Assembly: GCF_000002235.5 (NCBI RefSeq)
Contig: NW_022145611.1
Span: 620,001-684,000, forward strand
DNA: 64,000 bases
Reading direction: 5' to 3'
Source: Strongylocentrotus purpuratus
Taxonomy: Eukaryota; Echinodermata; Echinoidea; Camarodonta; Strongylocentrotidae
In this document: positions 1 through 11,100 of the stretch, one piece after another
Position numbering within the stretch: the first letter of the stretch is position 1
How the letters are laid out: the number at the start of each line of letters is the position of its first letter
Position numbers and translations under genes: made by a program
Notes under the pieces: model-generated
What the model saw: only the letters and a program-made list of their open reading frames with translations
Databases searched by the model: none
Told to the model about the DNA's origin: nothing

Positions 1-195
1 GAGATATAGGGTAGTCCCATATACATCTTTCTGTGTATAGTGCTTGTAACTTTACGAAGAATGGGCCAAATTTCTTATCATTTTGATGATTCCAGAACCT
101 TGCAGATGCTAGATGCTAGATGATCAACCTTTTCTGATCGATTTCACAACATTTCTTTCACAATGCAATCGCATGACCATAACTGGTCTTTACCT
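1..195 (-). mobile_element. MITE family A relic, cut by the window edge
   Basis: This is the terminal part of a short non-autonomous DNA transposon whose complete relatives lie at 13673-14049 and 15713-16109. The shared internal text (an ATCTTTCTGTGTA motif, then CTTGTAACTTTAC, then TTGATGATTCCAGAACCTTG) and the terminal ACTGGTCTTTACCT are visible here. The element ends at a TTAA (196-199). It is oriented like the 13673 copy. No transposase is encoded. Confidence 0.7.
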
Positions 196-821
196 TTAAA
201 ACTGGCACATACAAGCTGATCTTGAAACTCATTAGTGTCCCTAGAAGAATTTGAGGGGCATAGTGTAAGCTTGGAATCACTGAGGAGAATCCCACTAGTG
301 GATTAATTTTCCTGTCCAAATCATGTTTGAAAATAAGGGGTAATCTACCAATGACTTTTGCGTATCCACTGTGCGCATCCATTCTTAACTTCATACATTT
401 TTACGATGTTACATGCATATTTAGAATATGAAGACATTTGAAGGGCCATGCTTTTCAGGGAACATGTCTTAACTGATGTTCTTCCACACTTGCATAATAA
501 GAATGAGTAATGCTCACAAATTATTTTTCACCTCTTCCCAGAACTCAACCTTCTCTTTAAACAACTCTTTCTATGTCATCTACCTTTATCAGAGGTCTTA
601 CACTGGTAAAGACAATCTATTGGCAAAAAGAATATGTCATCATTTAATGATGCAAAAATCATATCTTTGACTGCAATACATGTTCAGGATATGATTCAAG
701 AAACCACACACTTGAATGGATAGAATACTTCCTACTTGACACACTTCTATGACAGCTGTTAATATAAATCTTTTAGTAGTGAAGGACACTGTCATAAATC
801 AAACAACAATATCACACTTAC
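196..821 (-). other. Nesprin intron 6 (partial)
   Basis: This stretch follows the splice donor of exon 6 (GT at 821-820 on the minus strand). I searched it for the rest of CH2 and saw nothing convincing, so the next exon lies beyond the left edge. Apart from the MITE relic at its left end I see no feature. Confidence 0.6.
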
Positions 822-1039
822 AGAGCTTTTGAAGCCTTCTTGGCCCAATTGAGGAGAGCTTTCTTAGCAGTCACCTTCTGCTTCAACTTGGATGCAGCCC
901 TGAAAGCCTTCTTCACAGGAGGAGGTTCATCTGATTGAGACCCTCGTCTGGAGGTGGTAGGACTTGAGGCTGCTGAGCTACCCACACTGCTTGAATCATA
1001 CTCAGCTAGAGCATCCAGAAGACTTGTATTGGCTTCAAT
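822..1039 (-). CDS. SYNE (nesprin-like): Nesprin exon 6: end of CH1, Ser-rich linker and start of CH2
   Basis: The exon is 218 bp: 72 codons plus 2 nt, so it ends in phase 2. It is flanked by a minus-strand acceptor AG (1041-1040) and donor GTAAG (821-817). It begins with IEANTSLLDALAEYD, which closes CH1. A linker of about 45 residues follows, rich in Ser and Pro (SSSVGSSAASSPTTS, then RRGSQSDEPPP), and then KVTAKKALLNWAKKASKAL opens the second CH domain. Vertebrate nesprin-1 has the same order: LYFQIEE, a Ser/Pro linker, then KKALLKWVQ. A Ser-rich insert between the two CH domains distinguishes nesprins from plakins and alpha-actinins, which have short linkers. In nesprins the paired CH domains bind F-actin while the distant C-terminal KASH segment anchors in the outer nuclear membrane. 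The RRGS in the linker fits a basophilic kinase site; whether it is used is not known. Confidence 0.93.
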
Positions 1040-2173
1040 CTAAAAGGCATGCATCATCAGTGATTTGATAAGATTTCACTCATATTTCAGACCAATGATC
1101 CATTATCTACCAAAAAGATGTAAAAATATGAGAACTTAAAACAGAAGGCATAATTTCATCACTCTTTATTCCTGTTATTCTTCATCAGCAGAATCTAATT
1201 CAACAGATGAACTAATCCCTTTCTCTCATATTTGCTCTGCTAACAATGTATGTATAATTGAGAGCATTATGGGTCACAAGATAAAGCACACTACAGGCTT
1301 GCTCACATATGCTGTACTAAACTACCATGGATTTGTGTATTATACTTACTAAATGGCAAGTGGGGATGAAATAGTAGCTGCATGCAACAACAGTACACTT
1401 TCTCACATATTCTGTATTTTATCAGATACAAAAATATGAAGCACAGTACGCTCATAAAAGAACAATGCTAAACTGCCATGGTTTGCCCTGTCATATATGA
1501 ACAATTAAGCCTTCAAAGATGGCACTGAATATGAAAACTAAACCTACCTGGAAGTAGAGAATAATTGTCCAGATAAGACCAAGACAAATTGGTGGACGAC
1601 CATCCACAATATCACCTGCATTGATGTTCACTAGCTTGATCTGCAGATAAGTACAGTATAGAAATACAGTCAACGAGAATTATACAGAATAGAGATGGAA
1701 TGTTCAGCAAAATGAAGTGAGTGCCACTTTAAACATACATCCAGAATGCAAAACCACAAATGTTGGTGATATTAGGGAATTAAAAAGTATAATTGACATA
1801 CACCTGAATTGCAGTTTGGTGTTATATAGCCTTTTTATGGTAATGAAGGAATTTCCCAGCTTCATCTATGCAATAAAGTTAAATTTGTCACCTATTCTGC
1901 ATTTTGCATTCTGGCTGCCTCTCTATGCACTACTCCCTTATGCTAATCTAAAATACCTTCTTCACAGAAATTTCAATATATGAAGATATTCATATATCGA
2001 TTTTAAAGTCATTTGCATTCATTCTTAAAAGACCTACATTTCAAACACTATTATCAAATCAATTTTATCCTAAATGCTCTAATATCCTTAACTATCAAAA
2101 TGCCTTGTATAATATAATAGTGATTTGTCCCCCTTGATTCCTAATCATATAAAACGGTGTGTATTTTGTTCAC
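1040..2173 (-). other. Nesprin introns 5 (1040-1547) and 4 (1641-2173)
   Basis: These two short introns flank exon 5 (1548-1640). Intron 5 has donor GTAGG and an acceptor ending TTTTAG. Intron 4 starts GTGAAC after AAAAAG and ends with TTATCTGCAG. I see no other genes, hairpins or recognised repeats inside them. Confidence 0.8.
1548..1640 (-). CDS. SYNE (nesprin-like): Nesprin exon 5: core of CH1
   Basis: The exon is exactly 93 bp (31 codons), phase 0 at both ends. It runs from an acceptor TCTGCAG to a donor CAG|GTAGGT on the minus strand. It encodes IKLVNINAGDIVDGRPPICL followed by GLIWTIILYFQ. This is the most conserved block of actin-binding CH1 domains: KLVNI, DI.DG.P, and the LGLIWTIILYFQ helix that forms part of an actin-binding surface. 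In vertebrate nesprin-1 the matching block differs at only a few positions (KLVNINSTDIADGRPSIVLGL). It joins in frame to exon 4 (ending LQEKK) and to exon 6 (starting IEAN). Residues are roughly 114-144 of the assembled N-terminus. No abnormality is seen. Confidence 0.96.
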
Positions 2174-2257
2174 CTTTTTCTCCTGAAGAAAGTTGAGAGC
2201 TGTGTTCACATTGGACAGCCAGTGCACTCTTTTCATGTGTCTTCCTTTCTCATAAGG
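2174..2257 (-). CDS. SYNE (nesprin-like): Nesprin exon 4: CH1 segment
   Basis: The exon is 84 bp (28 codons), phase 0 at both ends. The minus-strand acceptor is CATACAG (AG at 2259-2258) and the donor is AAAAAG|GTGAAC. It encodes PYEKGRHMKRVHWLSNVNTA then LNFLQEKK. This matches the nesprin CH1 block that reads LPCEQGRRMKRIHAVANIGTALKFL in the human protein. I chose the CATACAG acceptor over a later AG (in TTATGAG) because only it restores PYEKGR directly after EAL of exon 3 and has the better upstream context. Residues are about 86-113. Confidence 0.94.
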
Positions 2258-3524
2258 CTGTATGGAAATAAAAACAATGTATGGCATTATAGGTTAATGA
2301 GACAAGGCGGGAGCTGGGGGCTAGAGGCTGCAGCCCTCCTCAAGATATTTAAAGTTTCAATAATTGGATAACCATTACCTCCTATTAGGACAGTGAGGTG
2401 CCAAACTGAAATACACTCTGTTTGGGGCAGTGAGATACTAAAATATGCTAATTTTCAGATAGCGAGGTGCCCTAATATGTTAATCTCATACTCTTTCTAG
2501 AGTACTTACATAACAAAATTACATTTTTACCATAATGCAACTATTTGGGGCTTATTCACTTCATTTGCTTAGAAAATTTATAAACTGATATTGAGGCAGG
2601 AGGCATCAACTCCCTGGTATATGCACTCGTACAAGCAATATGTAGAGAATACAGTAATTCGCTTTTTGTTTTCATCCATCTTAGTTCTCGGACATTTACC
2701 CTCACATAAAGATTTAGTATTCAACCTATCCATAAAAATATTCCACTTGCCAGAATAGTTGAAAACATAAATCATTACAAGTATTATTTCCAAGTATGCG
2801 ACAAGACTACACACCCAGCGCAATATACCCCTTAAATGTCAGCTCCTAGCAGGTAATGAGCATGAATGTATGTTGTTATCAATCACTGATAATACCCAGG
2901 TCACACATTGACACCGCTTCTACTATAAAGGAAAAGTGGCAGAGAGCGTGGCCAATCGGGGCCAATCATGAGCCAAACGTTCACGTGGGAGGAACTCCAT
3001 GAGCGTGGTTTGGTTGGGGTGGGATCTCCTAGATCGAGAAGATGCATGCTCTCCCCACACTTATTTTGAACGTGCACAAAATAAGCGTATCTGGTTTGTG
3101 GCCAATAATAAGCGGGGCAAAGTCTTAAAAAGAACGTTCTTATAAAGAACGTCATTATTGTACAAGCAGCGTGGTAGCAACGTGGTGAGATATCTGTGTA
3201 AAAAGCTCGTAATAAAAGCATAGCACCGTTGGCAATTGAATTTAGCCCAGTGTGACCAGGGTATTAGTGATTATGACCTCTTTCAATACATTGCCATTAA
3301 AGTAGTAATCATTGAAGGTACTTGCAAAAGCTCACGATTTCATACATTTCACCCCCCCCCCCCCCTTTTTGGAAAATCTAGAAGACGCCCCTGCAAACAA
3401 TGCACCAAATTTACTTGACAGATTTGACTGGTGCAGGTAATGATGCAACAAAAATGACACTTTGTATGCAACAGGCATAACAATATATGAACAAAAATAT
3501 CATAATGAGAAATTGACAACTTAC
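2258..3524 (-). other. Nesprin intron 3 with a MITE insertion
   Basis: The intron is 1267 bp, with donor GTAAGT after exon 3 and acceptor CATACAG before exon 4. It contains a TIR-bounded element (2891-3265) and a poly-C tract near 3353-3365. Nothing else is recognised. Confidence 0.8.
2891..3265. mobile_element. Short TIR-bounded DNA element (MITE) in nesprin intron 3
   Basis: The ends form a 16-bp inverted repeat, AATACCCAGGTCACAC at 2891-2906 and its complement at 3250-3265, with one central mismatch. Partial inverted similarity (AATCACT) continues outside this core. The 375-bp interior carries several CCAAT words, a CACGTG and an AAGAACGTTCTT palindrome, and has no transposase. A clear target duplication could not be fixed; TGAT on each side is possible. 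Confidence 0.6.
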
Positions 3525-3620
3525 TAGAGCTTCCCCTGAGAGAATCTCGAGGAGAGCCAGTAGTACTGTTCCAGTCTGGATGTCACCAAAGAGATCATCA
3601 ATCTTGTAAGGTGGGTCATG
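3525..3620 (-). CDS. SYNE (nesprin-like): Nesprin exon 3: CH1 segment
   Basis: The exon is 96 bp (32 codons), phase 0 at both ends, with acceptor GCTTGTAG and donor GTAAGT. It encodes HDPPYKIDDLFGDIQTGTVL then LALLEILSGEAL. The DDLF.D...G..LLALLE.LSG pattern is the CH1 signature of nesprins; human nesprin-1 has VDDLFEDMKDGVKLLALLEV at this place. It connects to exon 2 ending NSHLAK and to exon 4 beginning PYEKGR, giving a continuous CH1. Residues are about 54-85. Confidence 0.95.
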
Positions 3621-4553
3621 CTACAAGCAATTTACAAGAACAAATAGGATACTAATTAAAAAATGAATAATCATTTTTTGGTCAATTTATCCTATTTTGC
3701 CATTCCATTCCTTTCCTTTATTATGATTTAATAATGCAAGATGGCATGTTTAATTAAGCTATAATAAATTTTTATTTTGAAATGACTCCACTGCCCTTTA
3801 TTGACCTTTTGAAGTTTTGATTTAGGTGTCACAATATTAAAACTCGGTTTACGTTTAGGTTTCCTGTGCTTGCCAAAGTTTTCCAGAGCTAAATCACACA
3901 TTGGTCCTGTCCACATATACATTTCACTATGTAGAACAATGCTTACAAACCATGATCAGTCCGTTTGAGGTCACTTTATCTAGAGTACTTAATGGGCAAT
4001 TCGGTGTAAGAGCTTGAAATATTCTAACATTTTAATCTTCAAATGTGCTTTTTGTTGGCAACCTATGAAATATATTTTAGATTAATAACAAACCAAATAG
4101 ATTAATTTAATTTTCATAGTGGAAATTTGAAATTTTTCACAAATTTTCCCTTTACAATCAATATATATGTTGCTGTACATTAAATTATTACACAGAGGGC
4201 CATCAAAATTTTCAAATATTATGAATCAAAGGTCTACCGTATGACAAATGATTATTTCAGCTATATCTTGTCGAGAAAGAGAAATTAATAGTTGGTTCCA
4301 ATATCTTCAAAGGGCTCCCTAGTATTACTTTACTATTTCCATAAAGCAAAACTACACTACTAATTCATTTTATTTAAATACTATAAAATGTTGTCTTATA
4401 CCGAATTGCCAGAATATGCTATATTTTACTACTTTGTATTATCACCTCCTTTTCTATTATTGTCTTTAGGTTTAACAAAATTGTCCTTTATATCATACCT
4501 TTGCATTTTTAGGAAACACTTAGTGTAAAAAATGAATTCATTTGACGGTTTAC
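3621..4553 (-). other. Nesprin intron 2
   Basis: The intron is 933 bp, from donor AAG|GTAAAC (minus strand) to acceptor TTGTAG. It is AT-rich and I see no coding exon, repeat or RNA gene in it. A small ORF at 3728-3922 has no recognisable content. Confidence 0.75.
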
Positions 4554-4615
4554 CTTGGCAAGGTGCGAGTTCATCCAGTTTGTGAAAGTTTTCTTCTGTA
4601 CTCTCTCTTGCTCAT
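4554..4615 (-). CDS. SYNE (nesprin-like): Nesprin exon 2: start of CH1
   Basis: The exon is 62 bp: 2 nt completing a split codon plus 20 codons. The acceptor is TTGATTCAG and the donor AAG|GTAAAC. It encodes EQERVQKKTFTNWMNSHLAK. The (D/N)EQE.VQK.TFT.W.NSHLAK string opens CH1 in nesprins (human nesprin-1 reads [20 protein letters not shown]). The first two bases (AT) need one base from the upstream exon. Exon 1 at 62229 supplies A, giving Asn; the candidate alternative exon at 4719 supplies G, giving Asp as in vertebrates. Both keep the frame. Confidence 0.95.
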
Positions 4616-4718
4616 CTGAATCAAAAGAAGAAGAAACAACACAATTAATCAATGTTATACATTTTTTTTTACAAACATTAAAAAAGTGATTTCACAGCAA
4701 GTCTCTATCAATACTCAC

Positions 4719-4758
4719 CACTCATAAAATATCTTCTCAAGCTTATCCTTGATGGCAT
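4719..4758 (-). CDS. Possible alternative first coding exon of nesprin
   Basis: On the minus strand an ATG at 4758 opens MPSRISLRRYFMSG and reaches a strong donor, G|GTGAGT (GT at 4718-4717), only 103 bp upstream of exon 2. The exon ends in phase 1, exactly what exon 2 needs, and joins as MSDEQERVQKK, restoring the Asp found in vertebrate nesprin-1. A second in-frame ATG at 4725 would give the shorter MSDEQE start. No upstream acceptor was found, so it would be a transcription start exon for a short-leader isoform. Against it: the leader peptide is not recognisable, no promoter motif is obvious, and another frame here is also briefly open. Confidence 0.35.
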
Positions 4759-7193
4759 TGTAATATTCAATGTTGACAGGAAATTAACATGTGAAGATTG
4801 TGAGAATCAAAGAGAAATAATATTACAATAGGACAAAAATCTCACCATTTACACATAATTTTTTTTACCAGTAACTTACTTAGGAGGTCAGAAAATAGAA
4901 ATCCCCATAAATCATGACATAAATCTACTAGTAGTTTAAGTATAGATTTCAGGAAGACTCTTTTTACTGCTGGTACTGTACTGATATACTCAGTTCTTTT
5001 ACACTTTTCAAACTAAACATTGATTTTTAACTGAGCTGTGTCTTATTGGGTGATTTGTTTTGATCATCCAGAGTGAGCTCAAGCTTGAGATATTAGACTA
5101 CTCAGTGCTTCTATATTAGTCTGTCATTTAAGTCTTCTCTGTTTCAAAAGGGCCTTTCATCTTTATCCGAGATTCAAAAGTGGCTGGTTATTCCGATGGG
5201 GGAAATTAGGCAGATGAACTAGCTCTAGCTAATTCACAGAGAAAAGTGAAAATGATGAGATAATTTACCCTAACACTTAGGATGCTATTTCCAAATTCAA
5301 GACGGGATGAAATCAGAGTTACGGGTAATCTTTTCTGTGGCACTGCGAGTTAGAAAAATCCATAAAAAAAATCCATGTTTGCTCATTCTGATTTGTTGGC
5401 GAGTTGTGCGCATGCCCAACTTGCGAAGCGATCACTCAGAAGTGAGGAGATTCATGTGACCAATAATTGTCATGGTTGTTTTGTAAGAGGTACAGTAAAC
5501 ACTGCAAAATTCAGTGAAATTTCTGCCCTCATTTAAAAAAAAACATTCCAGAGGATGATTTTCAATTTCTTTTTGTGTGTTTGCAGTTAGTTGCTTAGCA
5601 ACTTCTGATAAAACACCAGAATGTGAAAAAAATCAATAATAATTTTTGCTTGCAGTGTAAATGCAGCTTATGATGCTTTCCTGGTAGTGCAAATCATTTC
5701 TACTAACCAATGAAGGTCACATTAAAAATGATACAGACAGATGTTATCAAGTTCATATTTCCCTAGCAACAGACCTGCAAAATACTGAATGGTTTCAATG
5801 CTATCATCTGTCCCATAATCATGCTTGCATGTATGATTACAGTAGATTTCACAGAGCTTTTAGAAGAAAGAAATAGTCTGTGGGGGGGGGGGGGGGGAGC
5901 GCATTATTTTTTGTCTCCCAAAATTTAGTCGATCAATATTTTGTTCCGTTGGAGGGGGAAGGTCAGCTTTTTGGGGTCACCTATTACCAATTTTTTTTTT
6001 TTTTTTTTTTTTTAATTAAAATAATATTGAAGGGGGACGTTTCCTCCAAAACACACACATAAAAACGTTGAAGGTGGGGGTTCAACCCCCAACCCCCCCC
6101 CCCTGCATACACGCCTGAGTACATACCTCTTCTCCTCACATGGTTGTATGGTGGAAGTTAGTGATTTCCTTATTTAAACCATACAAATTTTTTTTTAAAT
6201 ATTATTTTAACTGATTTTTCTAAACTTTCAATCATCTGTTTCTCTGATTGTACATGAACATGTAGGAACACTTACTGATACAAATATTCATGAAACCTAT
6301 GTAAAGTGAATCATCATTCATTGTGCACCAACTTTAATGTCAATGTGAAATTTCAAAAGGTAAAACACAGGTAATATTAGTCAAGCACCTTATTTCACAT
6401 TGGCAGCTTTACTGTGTGGGACTTTTCAAAAGATGCATGAAAATTTGGGGCCATAATACATCCAAGTGCTAACTACAAACTATATGTAGTCTATTTCTGC
6501 GATGGGTTTATTCTTCCCTTTTAACCCTTATGTGCTTTAGGCAGTTATCCTTCCATAAAATTGCAACTATCAATATAAACTTAATGTGTTTGCTTTGAAT
6601 AAAAGCCGTTCTTTTGATCAGAAACTAAACCAGGGGAATTTTTTCCGCAGAAAAGGATCAAGATGTTCTGATCTCATTTTAGATTCCTTTCCATTATAAT
6701 CCAGTGTATTTATTGCATCTGTCTGTCATTAAAATAAAAAAAATCCAAATGCATATAATAACACAACAACGGACCATGTACCTGTGCAAGCAGATGTACT
6801 GCATTGCATTCTATTGATTCACCCTCTTGAGTAAATAAAGGGTGCAGTTGTATGTTGTAGAAATTCAAGGATAACATACATGTATACACTGAGATTTCTA
6901 ATTCATTTTCAGCCCAATTTTGATTGAAAATTTGTTACTGCTTTTTGTATCCATTGTACAATCTACATGTAGGAGGCCTAGGCAAGTCCTCATGCAGCTA
7001 GTGGCTCAAGTGGCTTTGCCAGCTCTTGAATCCTCTACTCCAGTCAAATTGTTCTGACCCCCTCATGCATGCATGTGTATTGGGTCAGAACCATGATACC
7101 TTAAAGCAGTACTGAGCTGCAATAAGTATGGTCAGCTACTACCACAAATGGCAGAGAATTTATTTACAAAACATGAAATGGATTGAATTGCCT
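4759..7193 (-). other. Nesprin intron 1, unique left part
   Basis: Non-coding AT-rich sequence between exon 2 (or the alternative exon) and the start of the duplicated block. It holds a poly-G/poly-C bounded repeat (5882-6119) and long T runs near 5990-6013. The rest shows no exon, RNA gene or repeat I recognise. Confidence 0.6.
5882..6119. repeat. Repeat bounded by poly-G and poly-C tracts
   Basis: The segment begins with 16 G and ends with a block of C followed by TGCATACACGCCTGAG. Near the right end a GGGGGTTCAACCCCC palindrome is present. A T-run of more than 20 lies in the middle. The G-tract/C-tract arrangement makes the ends self-complementary. It looks like a dispersed repeat, but I cannot name the family. 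Confidence 0.45.
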
Positions 7194-10100
7194 CCCCCCC
7201 CCCCCCCCCCCCCCCCCCAACCGAAAAAGGAAAGGCCAACTGTATTTCATTATTCACCTTCTGCACAACATCTGTCTGGTCTGGCACTTACAGCACCAAA
7301 AAAATGGAAGAAACTACTTTGTTTTATTCTTGAAGAAATAACAGGATTGAGTACTTTGTTAGTGGAATATGAGTAAGAAAGCTCATTTAGTTGGATATGT
7401 GGATTTTATTTTGAGTTTTTTGTAGCTATATAGTGTATGCTCTGCCATATTTTTTTTGAAAGATTTGACTCTAAAACATTGCTACTAAGTACTATGTGGT
7501 AGACATGTATCTAATGCATGCTTGGCACTCTGACTCTGAGTGAAAATCACTAAAACTAGTACTTCACATATCCAAACACTGGATCTCTTTTACATAACAC
7601 CATCTTTTTTTCTACAAATGAATTCACTTACGTTGAAGCTTCTTTCCTAAGTTCTTCACATAAGACATATTTGTTCAATCATGCACATCTACCGGTATCC
7701 ACAATCCAATATATCTTGTGATTCTAACTGCAAAGTATTCATTTAATTCCAAATATTCCTGTCAAGCAAAGTTATATTGAAGAAACCACAGCCAGGCACG
7801 CAAACATCATCTATACAGACGCTAGCATCATGCATTATCTCTGTGGACGCCAAGACGCATACATGAAGTCTGATCGAGCTAGCTCTTGAGAAAACCAATC
7901 CACTTGTTTAGGACTCTGCAGGAGGGAACACTCGGAGGTCAGGTCAACCAAAATGTTCTCCAAACATTCCAATGAAAGATAACTCCACTATATGAAGATG
8001 AGACTCCAAATGTTCTCTAAACAATCCCATGTAATACACCTCCCTTATCATCACAGCTAGTTTCTTCTATTATTAGAGTTAATCTCTCATGATACTACAG
8101 TTCATGCTGCTCTTAACATCACTTCAAATGTTTTTGAAGACTGTTGTCTGAAAACTCAGCTACAGTTAGCACAATGTTTGAGGTTCAGATTGTCTCTTCT
8201 GTATATCCTTAGTCTGGGCATTTGCATGTTCACAGCTATGGTCGAGTGGGCAGCTATTGAGGATTATTGTTAACAATACTTCTTCATCTCTCTCTCTTCA
8301 ATGGACCAGAGTACTGATTTTCCTCAACAAAATAGAATCCTCTGACTCCTTTTCTGAAACCAGGATTAAAATCCCTTCCCTGGATTAATTATAGTATTTA
8401 GGTTATTGTCCTTGTCCGTCTCTGCACTGTTAACAGTTAGGTGTACAAGTCTGAAAGCACTCCATACACCGAGGGAACAAAGTGGCCAGGGTGAGCTTAG
8501 ACCAAGTAAGATTTGCATTTATCTCTTCACACTTCTATGATGTAGAATGAGCGTTCATTTTTATTTTAAGGCATACCAGTATACAGATTTCCAATTTGTG
8601 AACTCATATGGCTATTTTGTGATTGTTTCTCCCTCTAAACTATCATGATTTAGAATGATTAAGTAAATTATATTTGCAATTTCAGAAGAGATTTTAAAAT
8701 GAGTTTGTTTGATTAAAGAAGGATAGTTTCATGATGTTCTCATACACACTAGGCCTGTCTTCATCAGCTCCAGTTGGCTGAATAGTCAGCTATATCTGAT
8801 TCTGGAAATTAGCCTGAAGCTACAAATTGTGTCTTCATCAGCTCAAGATATTTTGAGCATAGTGCGAGTCTTTGGGCTGGTGAAGACGGACCGGACAGGC
8901 TATTTTACCAAATAGGACAGGTCTACTGGTGTTTTGGTCTTGGTGTGGCCTAACTGATTGCTTACCTCAGTGAACATTGACAATGAGGTCAGCATTTGAC
9001 CATTGCAATAATAAAAAGGGCATTTGATCACTCAAAATCCTCATGAATGGGCTTGAGAATCACATCACTATCATAATTGAATAGAACAAAAATGACTGTT
9101 TACATGTACCGGTACATGTTTGTTTGATACTGGTATGTTCAATTGTTCTGTTTTTATGTTCTTCCCTTGAAAGTGAAAAATAAAGCTCAAGTAAAATGAG
9201 AATATAGGCAATGATCTAGGTCATGCTATGTCATCTCACAGAACAGAGTTAAATAATCAAAGCCCGGGGGTCGTTTCCAGAACCTGTCATAAGTACAAGA
9301 TCAATGATATCTCGATGCTGTTGCATGACTTGTCTGCTACACGTTTCACAAAACCGTCTTTACCAAGATGAGCAACAACTTCCCTTACAAGAGGCTTGTC
9401 GCAACTCAAAACTTGTTGCATCTTTTTGGAATGCCATCTTGAGTATGGTATCCTCTTACTTGTAAATTTTGATTTGCTCGTCACAAAAGCAAACTTGATT
9501 TTCCTCAATCTGATGAATTATTAGATATCATTAAATACACATGTTCTCATACAAATTGGATCATGTTTGTATTATTTGTGCTACCACTCTCTTAAGATTT
9601 TTACTTTTCCAAACAGTATAAATGAAATTAAACCTCATCTTTTTTGGTGATTCAGGATAAAAGCTGATGGATTGAGAGAAAGACTCTATTTTTAGCCCAT
9701 GGTATCGGTATAATGAAATTGTTGCTTATCATAATTTTGTAAAAGTCTCTGTATGTTGCGGAGCAAGGATATGCTTGTCAAGGATTTGGTATTGTGAATC
9801 AATCACATCTAATGTCAAAACTTGACCCATTTATCCAATGCAGGCATTCCAGCTTACTCTGTGCTGGGGGTGTTCCCATGGCAACACACAACCATGATCA
9901 CAGTGTAAACAGAATGGTAGCAATGTCCCCTCACTTGACCTTTCATGCTAGTCTTTACATGCAGACTCTTTTCAATTATGACAGGAGTGATGCTGTACAT
10001 TTCTTTGCTGTGAAATAACATTAGCGTCAATATCTTGTTGGAGGGGGGGGGGGGCTGAAAGAACTGTAAAATATTTTTTTAAAGGGAATTCTTTTCTCCA

Positions 10101-10269
10101 CCTTTAATTCAGCTGTTGAATGATGATGAGAATTATTTCATACTATCAGTTTGCAAAAATTAAATAATACTATTACATTTATATAGCCCCTTTTCATTAG
10201 ATACAGAGTGCATAAACAAGAAATACTTACAAACAAAGAGAGAGAATATTATCATTCAAAGCTTGTTTT

Positions 10270-10800
10270 AATTACAAACAGAGATGAATATAACAACAGA
10301 TAAGAAAAGATGTGTTTTCAGACACCTCTTGAAAGCTGTGAGAGTTCTTTAGTACACGGGGTAAGGAGTTCCAGGTTTGGGGGGCAATAACTTTAAAAAC
10401 CCTATCCCCTATCTGTTTACTGGTTCGAGGGACAGCAAGTGTAATACTAGTGGCTGATTGTGTATTATACATGGATGTGTGCGAATGGAGTGGATTACCT
10501 AGGTATGTTTGGGCTTGATTATTGAGACACTTGTTAGTGAGAGTTAAAGTCTTATGAATGATACGATTATTAACGCAAACTCACAAAGCCAGTGAAGATC
10601 AGTGAAGATCAGTGAAGAGCTCTGAATCATGGACACATTTTGGTCTATAATGAATGAGCCATGCTGCTTTTTTTATTCTGGAGAACCAACTTGAAGGGAG
10701 TTAAGATCTTTATGGAGTAATGAATTACAATAATCTAGAGGAGACAAAACAAGAGATCTTACGAACTTCCTTATGAGGTTATACGCAAGTGGAAATTAAC
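10270..10800 (-). mobile_element. CR1/L2-like LINE fragment, reverse-transcriptase C-terminal end
   Basis: Read on the minus strand, the pieces occur in the order typical of the end of CR1-like LINE ORF2: SPLDYCNSLLHKDLNSLQ (near 10745), then a W(L)IHYRPKC segment, LHWL, KTLTLTNKCLNNQAQTYL, and finally TLAVPRTSKQIGDRVFKV followed by APQTWNSLPRVL. DYCNSLL, the KCLNN.AP.YL block and the GDR.F.V.AP..WNSLP box are hallmarks of this LINE group. The reading shifts frame at least twice (around LHWL and after SPE), so the fragment is dead and 5'-truncated. A short GATCAGTGAA tandem repeat at about 10597-10617 interrupts it. Confidence 0.85.
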
Positions 10801-10912
10801 AGATTTGGTTACATTTTAAACATGATCTTACATATTTATATGCTTGTCAAAGGTAACTTTTTTAATATGCGAACAGATGACGAAGATGAAATGGTATGAT
10901 CGTCAATCTTAA

Positions 10913-11100
10913 AGATAAACTTGAGTTCTGGTAATGCGATTGCATTGTGAAAGAAAAGGTGTGGAATGGATCAGAAAAGTTGATCATATAGCATGTAAGT
11001 AATGGTGTGTAATGCAAGGTTCTGGAGTCATCAACATCATCATAAATTTGGCAGAGTCTTGGTAAAGTAACAATCACTTACACAGAAAGATATGGGACAA
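10913..11100 (+). mobile_element. MITE family A, half copy
   Basis: It begins after a TTAA (10909-10912) with AGATAAACTTGAGTTCTGG. It follows the 15713 copy through the GCGATTGCATTGTGAAAGAA and AAGGTTCTGGAGTCATCA blocks, then stops after AGAAAGATATGGGACAACAC. The other half is missing, so this is a truncated relic. Confidence 0.7.

Noticed and set aside
822-4615. Plakin, spectrin or alpha-actinin identity for the CH-domain exons
   Set aside because: Those families share the CH core but lack the long Ser-rich insert between CH1 and CH2 and the NSHLAK...DDLF combination seen here.
4711-4773. Minus-strand frame reading NIEYYNAIKDKLEKIFYEW before a stop
   Set aside because: It looks protein-like, but a stop closes it within the donor, another lies just upstream, and its phase cannot join exon 2.
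8745-8915. Repeated TCTTCATCAGCTC words with an inverted partner (GGCTGGTGAAGAC)
   Set aside because: They suggest a small inverted-repeat element, but the ends do not align well enough to define one.
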